A DNA stretch of 64,000 nt from JBGSIC01 sp041751875 (lineage in GTDB: Bacteria; Bdellovibrionota; FAC87; UBA2466; JACKAF01): assembly GCA_041751875.1 (NCBI GenBank), contig JBGSIC010000029.1, positions 124,001 through 188,000 of the forward strand. The letters are read 5' to 3'. Positions 33,918 to 43,507 of this stretch are shown piece by piece. Positions within the stretch are counted from its first letter, which is position 1. Each line of letters begins with the position of its first letter. Made by a program: the position numbers and the translations under genes. The notes below the pieces were generated by a model. It worked only from the letters and a program-made list of their open reading frames with translations, made no database searches and was not told the origin of the DNA.

Positions 33918-34081
33918 TTTTTCTTAGGCTCTTCTTTTGGCGCGGGCGCTTCAACAGGTGGCGTACTGGTTGGGCTCACTTTTTCTTGTTTCACGTAGGG
34001 AGTGGGATTGCCTTTCACGCCGCAGCCTCCCCCTACAATAAGGAGGGGAAAGGCAAGAAGCAGAAAAAGGAGCCGCCGCAT
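33914..34081 (-). CDS. Small lipoprotein, LptM (YifL)-like
   Basis: A 55-aa protein: signal sequence RRLLFLLLAFPLLIV, then GGGCGVKGNPTPY, where the Cys would be lipidated. The lipobox is atypical (glycines before Cys), but the C-G-x-K-G segment right after it resembles LptM/YifL, which in enterobacteria is also encoded just before dapF. The tail is Pro/Lys-rich. The stop overlaps the dapF start as ATGA. In E. coli LptM assists the LptD translocon; transfer of that role here is an inference. Confidence 0.65.
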   Translation of the reverse strand: MRRLLFLLLAFPLLIVGGGCGVKGNPTPYVKQEKVSPTSTPPVEAPAPKEEPKKK

Positions 34082-34155
34082 GCGGCAGAACCTAACATAT
34101 CTGAAAAGGTGAAGCTAGAAGCTTAAATACTACAGTAAATTCAGTAAGATGCTGC

Positions 34156-35355
34156 TTAGTGGAGCTCGTTCAGAATGGTTTCGATACCTTGCTGAAGGTC
34201 AGCCTCGTCAATGGTCAGCGGAGGGGCGATGCGGATGACGTTTTCATGGGTCTCTTTGCAAAGGACCCCTTTTTGAGCGATCTTTTCGCAGTACTTGCGG
34301 GCGCCCCCCGCTTCTTTCTTCAGTTCGATTCCGAAAAGTAGCCCTTGGCCGCGAACTTCTTTCACCAGCGGAAGCGATCGTGAACGCAGCCACTCACCCG
34401 CTTTTTTTCCGAGTTGAGTCGCGCGCTCTGACAGTTTCTCTTCGCGTAGTAGTTTTAAGGCTTCACGCGCCACCGCACAGGCCAGCGGGTTTCCCCCAAA
34501 GGTGGAGCCGTGTTCTCCGGGTTGCAGTACGTCCATCACTTCGGCGCTACTCACCACAGCGGAGATGGGTAGAAGCCCTCCCCCAAGAGACTTTCCTAAA
34601 ATAAGGACATCGGGCTTTGCTCCCTCATGCTGGAAGGCAAAATCTTTACCCGTACGTCCCAGGCCCGTTTGAATTTCATCGAGCATCAAAAGAATCTTTT
34701 TCTCCGAGCAGAGTTTTCGTAAACCTAAAAGATACCCCGCCGGAGGAAGTAAAATGCCCGCCTCCGCTTGCACGGGCTCAACCAAAATGGCAGCGGTATT
34801 CTTATCGATAACCGAGTCTAAAGCCTCGAGGTTACCAAAAGGTGCGCTTTTAAAGCCGGGCGTGAAGGGTCCAAAATCTTTTCGGTAGAGCGGTTCCGTG
34901 GAAAAAGACACGATGCTGATTGAGCGACCGTGGAAATTGTTTTCCATCGCGATAATATTGGGGGTGCCGTCGGGAATGCTCTTTTTCTTCACCGCCCATT
35001 TGCGTGCGATTTTCAGGGCTGATTCGACGGCCTCGGTGCCTGAATTCATCGGCAGCACCTTTTCCATCTCACAGAAGTTCGCGAGTTCTTCCTCAAATAG
35101 GCAGAGCTCTTCGCTCATAAAAGCTCTTGAGCAGACGGCGAGTTTTTCGGCCTGATTTTTTAGGGCAAAGACCAGCCGTTCGTGCTGGTGGCCAAAATTG
35201 AGCGCGGAATAGGAGGAAAGAAAGTCGAGGTACTTTTTATCATCACTGTCCCAAACAAACGACCCCTTCCCCTTGGTCAGAACAATCGGGAGCGGCAAAT
35301 AGTTATGCGCGCCAAATTTATTCGATTTATTAAGAAGTTCCTGACTTCGAGACAT
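34156..35355 (-). CDS. rocD: Ornithine aminotransferase-type class III aminotransferase
   Basis: The 399-aa PLP enzyme starts with FGAHNYLPLPIVLTKGKGSFVWD, the hallmark of ornithine-oxo-acid aminotransferases. It has NSGTEAVESALKIARKW, LMLDEIQTGLGRTG and the PLP lysine region DVLILGKSLGGGLLPISAV. It transfers the delta-amino group of ornithine to 2-oxoglutarate. Acetylornithine aminotransferase is the alternative, but the N terminus favours RocD. It is a single gene; 74 bases separate its stop from the lipoprotein gene downstream. Confidence 0.85.
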   Translation of the reverse strand: MSRSQELLNKSNKFGAHNYLPLPIVLTKGKGSFVWDSDDKKYLDFLSSYSALNFGHQHERLVFALKNQAEKLAVCSRAFMSEELCLFEEELANFCEMEKVLPMNSGTEAVESALKIARKWAVKKKSIPDGTPNIIAMENNFHGRSISIVSFSTEPLYRKDFGPFTPGFKSAPFGNLEALDSVIDKNTAAILVEPVQAEAGILLPPAGYLLGLRKLCSEKKILLMLDEIQTGLGRTGKDFAFQHEGAKPDVLILGKSLGGGLLPISAVVSSAEVMDVLQPGEHGSTFGGNPLACAVAREALKLLREEKLSERATQLGKKAGEWLRSRSLPLVKEVRGQGLLFGIELKKEAGGARKYCEKIAQKGVLCKETHENVIRIAPPLTIDEADLQQGIETILNELH

Positions 35356-35431
35356 GCGCGTAAGGTTACCCGACTTTACCGAGGGGGGCCAGCGCTGGCT
35401 AAATTCTCCGGTCCAGGTTAGGTTTGACGCG

Positions 35432-35974
35432 ATGGGCTTTTATTACGAACTCAATCCCAACCCAACTACGCCTAGCGAGTATCTTGAGGCACGCACCCCA
35501 AGGGTTTTTTGGGTTTTGTATGGCATTCTCGGCTTTGCGCTCGCTTGTATGGCGGGCGCCGCGCTTCACGTGCTGGCCGACCTGGCAAAAACGGGAGCCG
35601 CTCTAGATGAGGCGCTCTACTACGGCTTTTTGTCGCTTTTTCCGGGCTATCTCCTATTGGGTCTTTATCTGGCTCTGGTGCGGAAGTTTGTGCGTGCGGA
35701 AAAGCGTTTGGAGGTAGGAGCTCGCGTCGTCGGGTGTACCGTATTCAAACGAAGCTTCAATAAAGAAAAGATCGCGGGATTCGAACTGATTAACTACAAG
35801 CCCTCGCAGAATACGGCGGTCTCTCAGCACGATGACTCCCAGTACTACTTTCAGGGGCACTGGCGCATTATCGCCCGCCTAAAAAACGGAAAAACGCCTG
35901 TAATTGATCGGCACAACGAAAAGGAAGCGCTTGCTCCTCTTTGGCAGTTTCTCGCAAATTGGTTGAAATCTTAG
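35432..35974 (+). CDS. Membrane protein with two helices and a cytoplasmic domain
   Basis: The 180-aa protein starts at 35432; the frame extends upstream, but the first 26 codons are not protein-like. Two hydrophobic helices (residues about 25-45 and 62-82) precede a soluble C-terminal part with a PH-like pattern (RIIARLKNGKTPVIDRHNEKEALAPLWQFLANWL). No family could be assigned with confidence. Its stop overlaps the stop of the convergent Ser/Thr kinase by four bases. Confidence 0.55.
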   Translation: MGFYYELNPNPTTPSEYLEARTPRVFWVLYGILGFALACMAGAALHVLADLAKTGAALDEALYYGFLSLFPGYLLLGLYLALVRKFVRAEKRLEVGARVVGCTVFKRSFNKEKIAGFELINYKPSQNTAVSQHDDSQYYFQGHWRIIARLKNGKTPVIDRHNEKEALAPLWQFLANWLKS

Positions 35975-38526
35975 CGACGCTTACGATTTGAGGGTTGTCG
36001 TGCGCGACTAGACACACCGGAACGGGTGAGCACTACGCGATCTCGGAGCATCTGATTGCTGCTCACTTGGTAATCCTTTGTCGCGCTTAATTTGAGGGTT
36101 TGGTTTACAAATTGTAATCGCGTCCGCTTGCCAGCATCCAGCGAAATCACGAAAGGCTTTCCTCCCGTGATGATGATGTTCTGAAGCACACCATTCACGT
36201 ACAGAGTCGCACTATGACTTAAAGTGACTTGCACGCGGCCTTTGGCGACCTTTCGCAAACGTTTACTGTAAGTTTGGTTCGGGCGCTCGATGCGCAGATT
36301 CTCTTCGATAGTGATGTAGCCGTTTAGCGAAAGTTGGATGTTCGTAAATTCCTTGCAGCGAGCTACGCCAACCAGTGGTGTTCGGCCCACAATGCGATTA
36401 TTGATGCGAATTTCCGCGCCCTTGGGTTCGGAATCAATGCGTAAGGGGCAGGGGCCATTGCTCTCCACAACAGGAGGCGCGGGATTTGGGGCTATCGTGG
36501 AGGTAGAGCGCGCAGTTTCAAAAATTTCCGGTTCGTTCGATTCCGGCGTTACAAAATAAATATAAAGGGTACCAATCAGCGCCGCAATGATCACAAGCGT
36601 GGCAAGGGAACGTACAACCGACGTGTTTTGTTGAACCGGTCTGCGCGAGGAGCGTGGCCGAGGGGGAATGGGCTTGGAATAGGAACTCGTGTTCTTAGGA
36701 GCAGACGAATCCACTTTTCCCGCAGAGGTGCTGGTGCTGGTACTCTCGGCCTGCGTTGCTAAGTCTTTCTTCGGTTCATTCGCAGTGGCCGCTTCGGTAA
36801 TACTTTCATTTGCTTTGATGGAGAGATCCGGTTCACGAGCTTTAGAACGCTTGGCCTCAGTCACCATGGTGAAACTTTTGGTACCGTGACCAAAAGAAGA
36901 TTTCTCCTCAGGCCTGTGATAGCTGGGCTGAGAGTTTTCTTTTTCGCTCTCTTTTTCCTTATCTTTCTCCAGCTCCATTGGTTTTGTCGCGGAAGGAGAA
37001 CTATCGCTAGCGGCAACCGGCACAGATACTGAGTTTGTGAAGAGTTCATCTTGCACACTTGGCGCGAACGCTGTTTTTTCTTGGCTTGCGGACGTGTTGT
37101 TGGTGTTGCTGGGATGGAACGGCAACTCAATTGAAGGCACGAAGGTGCGTTCTTCTGGCGGTTTTTCTTTGTCCGCTTTGAGGGTTTGCGAGGCACTTTT
37201 TTCTGGATCAACAATCGAGGGCGTTATTGAACGCGAGACAGACGGTGCTTCAGCTTGGTCAGGAGTAACGATCGAGAGCGACTTCTTCTCAGAACGTGAC
37301 TTTTCTTTTTCGTCGTCTTCGGCAGCGAGGTCTTCTCCCGGTGTGCGGAAGGCTTCGGTTCCGGCTTGGGCGACTTCAGGATCGGGGTTGTTGGTTTCTA
37401 GATCCGCAAGGTCACTTCCTGAGTGGCTCACTTTGGTTACTAGGGAATCGGGATTCATTTCCGATTTGGTCAGCTCGCCATCAAGGAGTTGTCCGATTCC
37501 TTCGATTTCATCTTTCGCCGGCTTACTTCCTTCTCCCTGCGAGTATGGAATGGATTCTTGGTAGACTTGCTCGAGACGTTTTTTCTCCTGCTTGATTTCT
37601 TGAAAGAACAAGTTACTCATCATCTGAGAAACTGTGTTCTGTGTAATGGTCGGGTGGAACTTGTTTAAGTATTCTTGTAACTTTTGATGAAGCTCTCCAG
37701 CTTGTTGGTAGCGGAGATCTTTTTCTTTCGTGAGTCCCTTGAGAATAATCTTCTCGAGGATGTCGTTTACTTTCGGATTTACGAGAGACGGACGTTGGAT
37801 GATGCACTCTTGAATGCGCTTCAAGGTGGCCATGTCATTCTCAGCAGCGAACAAACGTTTCCCGGTAATAAGTTCGTAGAGAATGATTACTGTTGAGAAA
37901 ATATCCGAACGGTGATCAATTTCTTCGCCACTTGCCTGCTCCGGGGACATGTAGCCGAATTTTCCCTTGATCACACCTGAGCGAGTTTCATCGACACGAT
38001 CGCGCGCTTTTGCGATACCGAAGTCTACGATCTTGATGGCCCCCTCGTACGCCAGCATGATGTTCTGCGGGGACATGTCGCGGTGGATGACGTTGAGGTG
38101 CTTGCCCTGATAGCCATCACGCATCTTGTGAGCGTAGTCGAGACCCTTGCAGACTTCGTTGATCACAAACACACTAAAACCAATGGGAATGATCGTGTTT
38201 GTTTTCTTTGCTTTGTTTACAACCTGGCGAAGGTTTTTTCCGTCCACGAATTCCATCGCGAGCAAGTAAGTGTCACCAGATTTTACGAAGTCGTAAACGT
38301 GCACAATGTTTGCGTGATTGAGCAAACTACTTAAGCGCGCTTCGTATTCGAACATTCTGCGGAACTCTTCGTTCTCGCTGTAGGTGGGAATAATTCTTTT
38401 GATCGCGAGTTGCTTTTCAAAACCGCCTGCGCCACTTGCCTTCGCGCGGTACACCTCTGCCATCCCGCCGGTTGCGAGTCTTTCTAGCAGAAGATACTTA
38501 CCAATTTTGAATGGCTTAAATTGCAA
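35971..38526 (-). CDS. Membrane Ser/Thr protein kinase with PEGA domain
   Basis: The 851-aa protein has a complete Hanks-type kinase domain (residues 8-290): glycine loop LATGGMAEV, Lys43 in LAIKRI, HRDMSPQNIM (His148) and DFG (168-170), then an activation loop with GKFGYMSPEQASG. About 340 residues of low-complexity Ser/Glu/Pro sequence follow, then one membrane helix (LATLVIIAALIGTLYIYFV) and a C-terminal PEGA-type periplasmic domain (IDSEPKGAEIRINNRIVGRTPL). It is divergent from mreB, so it could report on cell-wall or surface state. That link is by position only. Confidence 0.9.
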   Translation of the reverse strand: MQFKPFKIGKYLLLERLATGGMAEVYRAKASGAGGFEKQLAIKRIIPTYSENEEFRRMFEYEARLSSLLNHANIVHVYDFVKSGDTYLLAMEFVDGKNLRQVVNKAKKTNTIIPIGFSVFVINEVCKGLDYAHKMRDGYQGKHLNVIHRDMSPQNIMLAYEGAIKIVDFGIAKARDRVDETRSGVIKGKFGYMSPEQASGEEIDHRSDIFSTVIILYELITGKRLFAAENDMATLKRIQECIIQRPSLVNPKVNDILEKIILKGLTKEKDLRYQQAGELHQKLQEYLNKFHPTITQNTVSQMMSNLFFQEIKQEKKRLEQVYQESIPYSQGEGSKPAKDEIEGIGQLLDGELTKSEMNPDSLVTKVSHSGSDLADLETNNPDPEVAQAGTEAFRTPGEDLAAEDDEKEKSRSEKKSLSIVTPDQAEAPSVSRSITPSIVDPEKSASQTLKADKEKPPEERTFVPSIELPFHPSNTNNTSASQEKTAFAPSVQDELFTNSVSVPVAASDSSPSATKPMELEKDKEKESEKENSQPSYHRPEEKSSFGHGTKSFTMVTEAKRSKAREPDLSIKANESITEAATANEPKKDLATQAESTSTSTSAGKVDSSAPKNTSSYSKPIPPRPRSSRRPVQQNTSVVRSLATLVIIAALIGTLYIYFVTPESNEPEIFETARSTSTIAPNPAPPVVESNGPCPLRIDSEPKGAEIRINNRIVGRTPLVGVARCKEFTNIQLSLNGYITIEENLRIERPNQTYSKRLRKVAKGRVQVTLSHSATLYVNGVLQNIIITGGKPFVISLDAGKRTRLQFVNQTLKLSATKDYQVSSNQMLRDRVVLTRSGVSSRARQPSNRKRR

Positions 38527-38747
38527 CTTTTCCTCGTAGGGGGGCCGACATAGACGGACTCCCGTATTTACGTTTTCGGCGTGAGTTGACAGGAAATTCA
38601 GGAAAACAATGAGTTACGCAATGCGTTAAATGCGCGTAGCGGCGGACAATTGGTCAAATCGTCTAATGACTCTTGTTGCAAGAAAGATTAATATCTGTCT
38701 GAATATTTGGGGTGTCATAAGTAAACGTGAATTCAGAGGTTTAGCGA

Positions 38748-39812
38748 ATGCCTTCCGGTTTGGATTTTTTGACACGGACCATGAACAAATTCATGGGAAT
38801 GTTTTCAAGCGATTTGGCGATCGATTTAGGAACAGCTAACACGCTGGTCTATGCAAAAAATCGGGGCCTCATCATGGATGAGCCATCAGTTGTTGCGGTG
38901 CATAAAAATGCACGCGGTGGACCGAGTCGAGTGCTTGCCGTTGGCCGAGAAGCCAAAGAGATGTTGGGCCGAACCCCGGGAAGTATCGTTGCCATTCGGC
39001 CGATGAAAGACGGCGTGATTGCGGACTTTGAAGTCACGCAAAGCATGCTCAAATATTTCATCAATAAGTCACACGAGCGAATGACCTTGGTCCGACCACG
39101 CATCATCATTTGCGTGCCGTTCGGTATTACTCAGGTAGAACGTCGCGCGGTCAGAGAATCAGCGCAGTCCGCGGGAGCGCGCGAAGTCTTTTTGATCGAA
39201 GAGCCCATGGCAGCGGCAATCGGCGCCGGTCTTCCGATCACAGAGCCGTCAGGCAACATGATCGTCGATATCGGTGGGGGAACCACTGAAGTTGCGGTGA
39301 TTTCTTTGGGCGGTATTGTTTACAGCCAAAGCGTTCGCGTAGCGGGTGATAAGTTTGATGAAGCGATCATTCACTACATTAAGCGCCAGTACAATTTGCT
39401 CATCGGTGAAAGAACCGCTGAAGAAATCAAAAAAGAAATTGGCAACGCGTTTCCTTTTGATGAAGTGAAATACTGCGAAGTGAAGGGTCGCGATTTAGTG
39501 GTGGGAAGTCCGAAGACGGTTACCATCAGCAGCGATGAAATTCGTGAAGCATTGGTCGATCAGGTGAACATTGTAGTAGATGCGGTAAAGCAAGCACTTG
39601 AAAAAACGCCGCCTGAGCTAGCCGCAGATATCGTCGACAAAGGAATTGTACTCGCGGGTGGCGGCTCGTTACTGGCGAACTTTGATATTTTAATTCGTGA
39701 ACGCACCGGACTACCGGTGATGTATGCTGAAGACCCTCTGAAGTGCGTTGTGATTGGATCGGGCAAGGTTCTCGATCAGCTCGACCTCTTGAAATCCCTG
39801 ACCATCGATTAA
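38748..39812 (+). CDS. mreB: Rod shape-determining protein MreB
   Basis: The 354-aa actin homologue has all nucleotide-binding motifs: DLAIDLGTANTLVY (phosphate 1), IEEPMAAAIGAGLP, MIVDIGGGTTEVAVISLGG (phosphate 2), and GIVLAGGGSLLANFD (adenosine). It positions the elongasome on the inner membrane. AGAGG precedes the ATG. mreC/mreD are not downstream; tolB is convergent. Two ATG codons within the first 15 codons leave the exact start slightly open. Confidence 0.95.
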   Translation: MPSGLDFLTRTMNKFMGMFSSDLAIDLGTANTLVYAKNRGLIMDEPSVVAVHKNARGGPSRVLAVGREAKEMLGRTPGSIVAIRPMKDGVIADFEVTQSMLKYFINKSHERMTLVRPRIIICVPFGITQVERRAVRESAQSAGAREVFLIEEPMAAAIGAGLPITEPSGNMIVDIGGGTTEVAVISLGGIVYSQSVRVAGDKFDEAIIHYIKRQYNLLIGERTAEEIKKEIGNAFPFDEVKYCEVKGRDLVVGSPKTVTISSDEIREALVDQVNIVVDAVKQALEKTPPELAADIVDKGIVLAGGGSLLANFDILIRERTGLPVMYAEDPLKCVVIGSGKVLDQLDLLKSLTID

Positions 39813-39816
39813 TCAA

Positions 39817-39883
39817 AAGGTGCCTATCTACTTTTCAGCTGAAAAGGTAGCGGGTGCGAAGATCTGTTTTATTTGAGCACCTT
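39817..39883. repeat. Composite inverted repeat between mreB and tolB
   Basis: Outer arms AAGGTGC (39817-39823) and GCACCTT (39877-39883) are perfect, and an inner 14-base palindrome TTTTCAGCTGAAAA (39832-39845) is flanked by CTAC / GTAG. It sits between two convergent genes and may act as a bidirectional terminator. Its GGTGCCTATCTACTTTTC arm resembles the GGTGCCTGTGCACTTTCC arm of the element at 62621-62711. Confidence 0.6.
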
Positions 39884-39937
39884 GAAAACGCACGCACAAC
39901 GTCCTAGCTGTTTAGGGGATGGGAGAGCGTGGGTTTA

Positions 39938-41362
39938 CTATCCCTCGTAAGGGCCCCAGGACGGGGAAGTGCATTCCATACCATCCGGAGAAATCTTTCG
40001 GATGACATTACCTTCAAGCGTTCGTGAGAAGATCTGGTAGTGGCCGGCTTCGTTGCTTGAGTAAGCAAAGTGTCGGCCTGTAGGAGCCCAACTCGAATTC
40101 TCGTAATTTACTTTTCTACCGCCGCGTTTTCCGCCCTCGGTTAAGCGAGCGAGATTATTTCCATCGGGGTCGATAATGTAGAGATCAAAATTTCCCGTGG
40201 CGTGATGTTGAGCCGCAAAGAGAATTTTATCGCCCTTTGGTGACCACGCAGGAGAAGCGTTGTACTGGCCGGCGAATGTGAGCTGGCGAGCTTCCTGCGT
40301 GCGGATGTTCATCACGTAAATCATGGGATGGCCAGTGCGGGCACTTGAGAACACAATCTGCCCGCCATCGGGCGCCCAGGAAGGTTCTACGTCAAAGAGC
40401 GTGCTTGCGTAGTTAGGCTGAAAGCCCATGCCGCTTAAGCGTCGAAGCTTCATCACGCGACTTAAAGGATCAGGTTCACCCGCGCCATCCGGATTAACCA
40501 AGTAAATTTCAGGGCGTCCCGAGAAACTTAAGGTCATCGCAATTTTATCGCCAGCAGGAGACCAGGCCGCGCCGCTGTTCATTCCCACACGTTCTGAAAT
40601 GATCCGTCGCTTTCCGTTTTGCAAGTAGTGAGTTTTTAAAACGGGAATCGTGAGAATCTGCTTTCGGCCTAGGTTGAACTGAACGCGTCTTTGGTACTGC
40701 GTATAGGTAATCGAGCGGCCGTCTGGCGACCATGAAGGGCTTAGGCTGATCGTATTGTCTTGAGTCAGTTTTTTAAGGTTTTTACCGTCGGCATCTGCAA
40801 TGTAAATTTCTTTCGGTACGCGCCCTTTGTCTCGAGCGAGACTGCGGCAAACCATCAGGACGCGGCTGCGGAACAAACCTTTTTCACCGGTGAGTTCTCG
40901 TAACACATCTTCAGCAAGAGCATGGACAAGGCGATACGACTGACCGAGTTCATGTTCATAACGAGTGCTGAAAATCTTCACGCGTCCAGGAACGTCGTAC
41001 ATCAATGCTTCCACCGTGAGCAAATTGCCCACCACGCGGTAACCAAGTTTCAAAACAAAGGCCGCCCCAGAAAGTGACCACTCTTCGTAGTTCATCTGAT
41101 ACAGACGGTCGGTCGTGTCCATGTGCGCGTAGCTCGCTGAACCGACCATGTCGAAAAGACCGGTGAAAAGAAGATCTTTTTTTATCTCTTCGTAAACGTC
41201 ATCCACGATGCTCTCGCTCACGGCGCGAGAATCGGGAAGGAGGTGCATCTTGGAGATGGCAAGTTTTGCTCTTTTAGCCTGCGCGTCAGAGACGGTAATG
41301 TAGATCTTTGCGTGGCTAACTACGCAGAATAAAAACAAAAATAAAGTAAAGAAGCGTTTCAT
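39938..41362 (-). CDS. tolB: Tol-Pal system protein TolB
   Basis: The 474-aa exported protein has a signal peptide (FFTLFLFLFCVVSHA), the N-terminal alpha/beta domain (about residues 20-160) and a six-bladed beta-propeller. The repeated blade core is visible several times as SPSWSPDGRSITYT, AAWSPAGDKIAMT, EPSWAPDGGQIVFS, SPAWSPKGDKILFA and SSWAPTGRHFAYS. TolB works in the periplasm with Pal to keep the outer membrane attached. It overlaps tolA by four bases. The pal gene is not in this window. Confidence 0.95.
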   Translation of the reverse strand: MKRFFTLFLFLFCVVSHAKIYITVSDAQAKRAKLAISKMHLLPDSRAVSESIVDDVYEEIKKDLLFTGLFDMVGSASYAHMDTTDRLYQMNYEEWSLSGAAFVLKLGYRVVGNLLTVEALMYDVPGRVKIFSTRYEHELGQSYRLVHALAEDVLRELTGEKGLFRSRVLMVCRSLARDKGRVPKEIYIADADGKNLKKLTQDNTISLSPSWSPDGRSITYTQYQRRVQFNLGRKQILTIPVLKTHYLQNGKRRIISERVGMNSGAAWSPAGDKIAMTLSFSGRPEIYLVNPDGAGEPDPLSRVMKLRRLSGMGFQPNYASTLFDVEPSWAPDGGQIVFSSARTGHPMIYVMNIRTQEARQLTFAGQYNASPAWSPKGDKILFAAQHHATGNFDLYIIDPDGNNLARLTEGGKRGGRKVNYENSSWAPTGRHFAYSSNEAGHYQIFSRTLEGNVIRKISPDGMECTSPSWGPYEG

Positions 41363-42240
41363 GATTCAGAGTCAAACTTTATCACAATTTCATCGCCCAG
41401 TATTTCATTTAAGATTTCTCGGTCTTCAGGAAGAGGAATGGATCGTGTGTCGTCTACGGCCTGAAGAGCCGCAGAATCAAAACGTTCGTTACCGGAAGAA
41501 GTGACAAGACGCCGTGCTTTTATTTTTCCTTCCTTGGTGACGGTGAAGGCAACTTCGCTTTCCAGTTTCTTGTTTTTTAGCCACGCAAATACGTTGAAGT
41601 GCTCTTTGATAGTCGAGGAAACAAGCGCCAGGTAGCGTTCGCGGCCTTTACCGCCAGACTTACCTTGCGTGGACGTTCCCTCGGAGGTGATGTTGCCAGC
41701 AATCGCGGCACGGCCCTGTTCGGAACCCTGCAGATTCTTAATGGCTTTTTCCTGCTCAATCCGACGGTTGAGGTCGGCGAGGGCTTTCTTGCGGGCTTCT
41801 TCTTGCTCGAGCTTCTTCTTTTCTTTGGCTTCTTTCTTGGCTTTCTCCGCTTCTATTTTCTTCTTTTTTGCCTCGGCTGCTTTTTCTTTGGCCTTTTTTT
41901 CCATCTCCGCTTTTTCAGCGAGCTCCAGCGAGTCTTCGTCTACTTTTTCAGCGGCGGCTTCCTTTTCCATCTGCGCGATGGGATTCTTTACAATCGGTAG
42001 GGCCGGATCGATAAACTTATCTTCGAATCCGACTTTCTCTGGTAGCGCGACCATATCAATTTGCACGTAGTCTTGATAGATCTTGTCGGCACTTTTTTTC
42101 TTAAAGACGTCAAAAGAGGTCAAATCAAGGACATCGGTTGAATATAAAATCAACGGCAAGACAATGTGAAGAATTAGCGAAAAGTAAAACGTTCGCCGAG
42201 GAATATTAATAAAACTCTGATCAATCGTTTCAGAGGCCAT
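41359..42240 (-). CDS. tolA: TolA/TonB-type energy transducer
   Basis: The 293-aa protein has one N-terminal membrane helix (FSLILHIVLPLILYS), a long Lys/Glu/Ala coiled coil (about residues 95-175) and a C-terminal TonB-like domain (SEVAFTVTKEGKIKARRLVTSSGNERFDSAALQAV). The position between tolR and tolB identifies it as TolA, which spans the periplasm and carries proton-motive force from TolQR to the outer membrane. The Lys/Glu-rich codons make the region repetitive. Confidence 0.88.
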   Translation of the reverse strand: MASETIDQSFINIPRRTFYFSLILHIVLPLILYSTDVLDLTSFDVFKKKSADKIYQDYVQIDMVALPEKVGFEDKFIDPALPIVKNPIAQMEKEAAAEKVDEDSLELAEKAEMEKKAKEKAAEAKKKKIEAEKAKKEAKEKKKLEQEEARKKALADLNRRIEQEKAIKNLQGSEQGRAAIAGNITSEGTSTQGKSGGKGRERYLALVSSTIKEHFNVFAWLKNKKLESEVAFTVTKEGKIKARRLVTSSGNERFDSAALQAVDDTRSIPLPEDREILNEILGDEIVIKFDSES

Positions 42241-42252
42241 AAAGGTTTTTAC

Positions 42253-42675
42253 TTACTTCGTGCCGGGAGGAACGGTTACCAACCCGATTTTATCGATACC
42301 CGCTAGTTTTACAGCGGCCATGGTTTGAGCGACGAACTCGTAAGGTAACGCTCCGTCGGCTCGGATGAAGATCTCTTTCTTGTCCCGTTCTTTAAAAACA
42401 TTGCGCAACGTTTTAATTAGCGCGCGAAGCTCCACTTTTGTCTCCGCCACATAAACTTCGCGTTCTTTGGTGATGTTAAGAATAATCGGCTTATCAGGCG
42501 CCTTAAGCGCCTTCGTGTTTGCCTTGGGAAGCTGTATGGGGATACCGCTCTCAAGAAGCGGTGCCGCGACCATGAAAATCACAAGAAGCACCAGCATGAC
42601 GTCGACAAACGGTGTGATGTTAATGTCGGATACAGGACCGTAGTCGTCCCCAGATGATTTAAAAGAAGCGCCCAT
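42253..42675 (-). CDS. tolR: TolR/ExbD family protein
   Basis: The 140-aa protein has a single membrane helix with the essential Asp (SDINITPFVDVMLVLLVIFMV) and a C-terminal periplasmic domain (KEIFIRADGALPYEFVAQTMAAVKLAGI). Together with TolQ it forms the proton channel that drives TolA. The ATG shares one base with the tolQ stop. Confidence 0.93.
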   Translation of the reverse strand: MGASFKSSGDDYGPVSDINITPFVDVMLVLLVIFMVAAPLLESGIPIQLPKANTKALKAPDKPIILNITKEREVYVAETKVELRALIKTLRNVFKERDKKEIFIRADGALPYEFVAQTMAAVKLAGIDKIGLVTVPPGTK

Positions 42676-43427
42676 TAGCTAGCCAAAAAATTTCGTTTCA
42701 CAATGTTTAAAAAGTCTTCCGCAAAACTTTCCATCTGCGCTTTAAGCAGACGCAATTTCTGAATGTAAAAGTTGTAACCCATCGTAGCGGGAATCGCGCA
42801 GAACAGACCGATCGCTGTCGCAATAAGCGCTTCCGCGATGCCCGGTGCAACGACCGAAAGGCTTGCGCCCCCTTGCTCACCGATACTTCTAAAGGCATTT
42901 ACAATGCCTAACACCGTTCCCAATAAGCCGATGAAAGGCGCCGTACTGCCGGCTGTGGCGAGGAACGAGAGAGAGCTCTCGAGTTTAAGAAGTTCGTTAC
43001 GGCTTGCTTTACTTAGCGAGCGCTCCAAGTTGGTAATGGAAGACTCCGGCGGAATAATGCGTGCGGGATCCCGGTTCTTCTCCGAGGGAGTTTTGCGCTG
43101 ACGCTCTTTTTCCATCAAGCGTTGCAGTTCCACATAGCCTGCCTGGAACACTTTCGCTACGGAACTGGAAGAGTGTTTTTTGGCTTCCGTGTAGATGTGG
43201 TCCATGCTTTTTCCGCTCCAGAAGAAATCCAAGAAGTTCTCCGTGTTGCGGTAGCAAATTTTAAAGCTCTTCCATTTGAACGCGATGATGGCCCAAGAAA
43301 AGACAGAAAAAATGATCAAAATCAGAATGATTAATTGAACTTCAAAGCTCGCGCCAAGGATCAAATCCAGGGTGCCCATGGACGTCGCGGGGGTTGTGTT
43401 CTCCGTTGCCGCGTAAAGGTTATTCAT
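42675..43427 (-). CDS. tolQ: TolQ/ExbB family protein
   Basis: The 250-aa membrane protein has three helices: LIILILIIFSVFSWAIIAF, SLSFLATAGSTAPFIGLLGTVLGIVNAF and GIAEALIATAIGLFCAIPATMGYNF. The second and third carry the conserved polar residues of MotA/TolQ/ExbB proteins. It is the first gene of tolQRAB. The first 16 residues before a second Met are not conserved-looking, so the start could be 43379. A divergent trmFO gene begins 80 bases away. Confidence 0.93.
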   Translation of the reverse strand: MNNLYAATENTTPATSMGTLDLILGASFEVQLIILILIIFSVFSWAIIAFKWKSFKICYRNTENFLDFFWSGKSMDHIYTEAKKHSSSSVAKVFQAGYVELQRLMEKERQRKTPSEKNRDPARIIPPESSITNLERSLSKASRNELLKLESSLSFLATAGSTAPFIGLLGTVLGIVNAFRSIGEQGGASLSVVAPGIAEALIATAIGLFCAIPATMGYNFYIQKLRLLKAQMESFAEDFLNIVKRNFLAS

Positions 43428-43507
43428 CTTTTTTTTCCAGTATTTGCAGTTTGAGTCGGTGCTGGATCTAGTGTATGAGAACCAGCTAACTGGGTCAAGG
43501 AGACTAC

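Noticed and set aside
41599..42070. Two plus-strand frames of about 130 codons opposite tolA
   Set aside because: They are Phe/Leu- or Ser/Phe-rich shadows of the Lys/Glu-rich TolA coiled coil.
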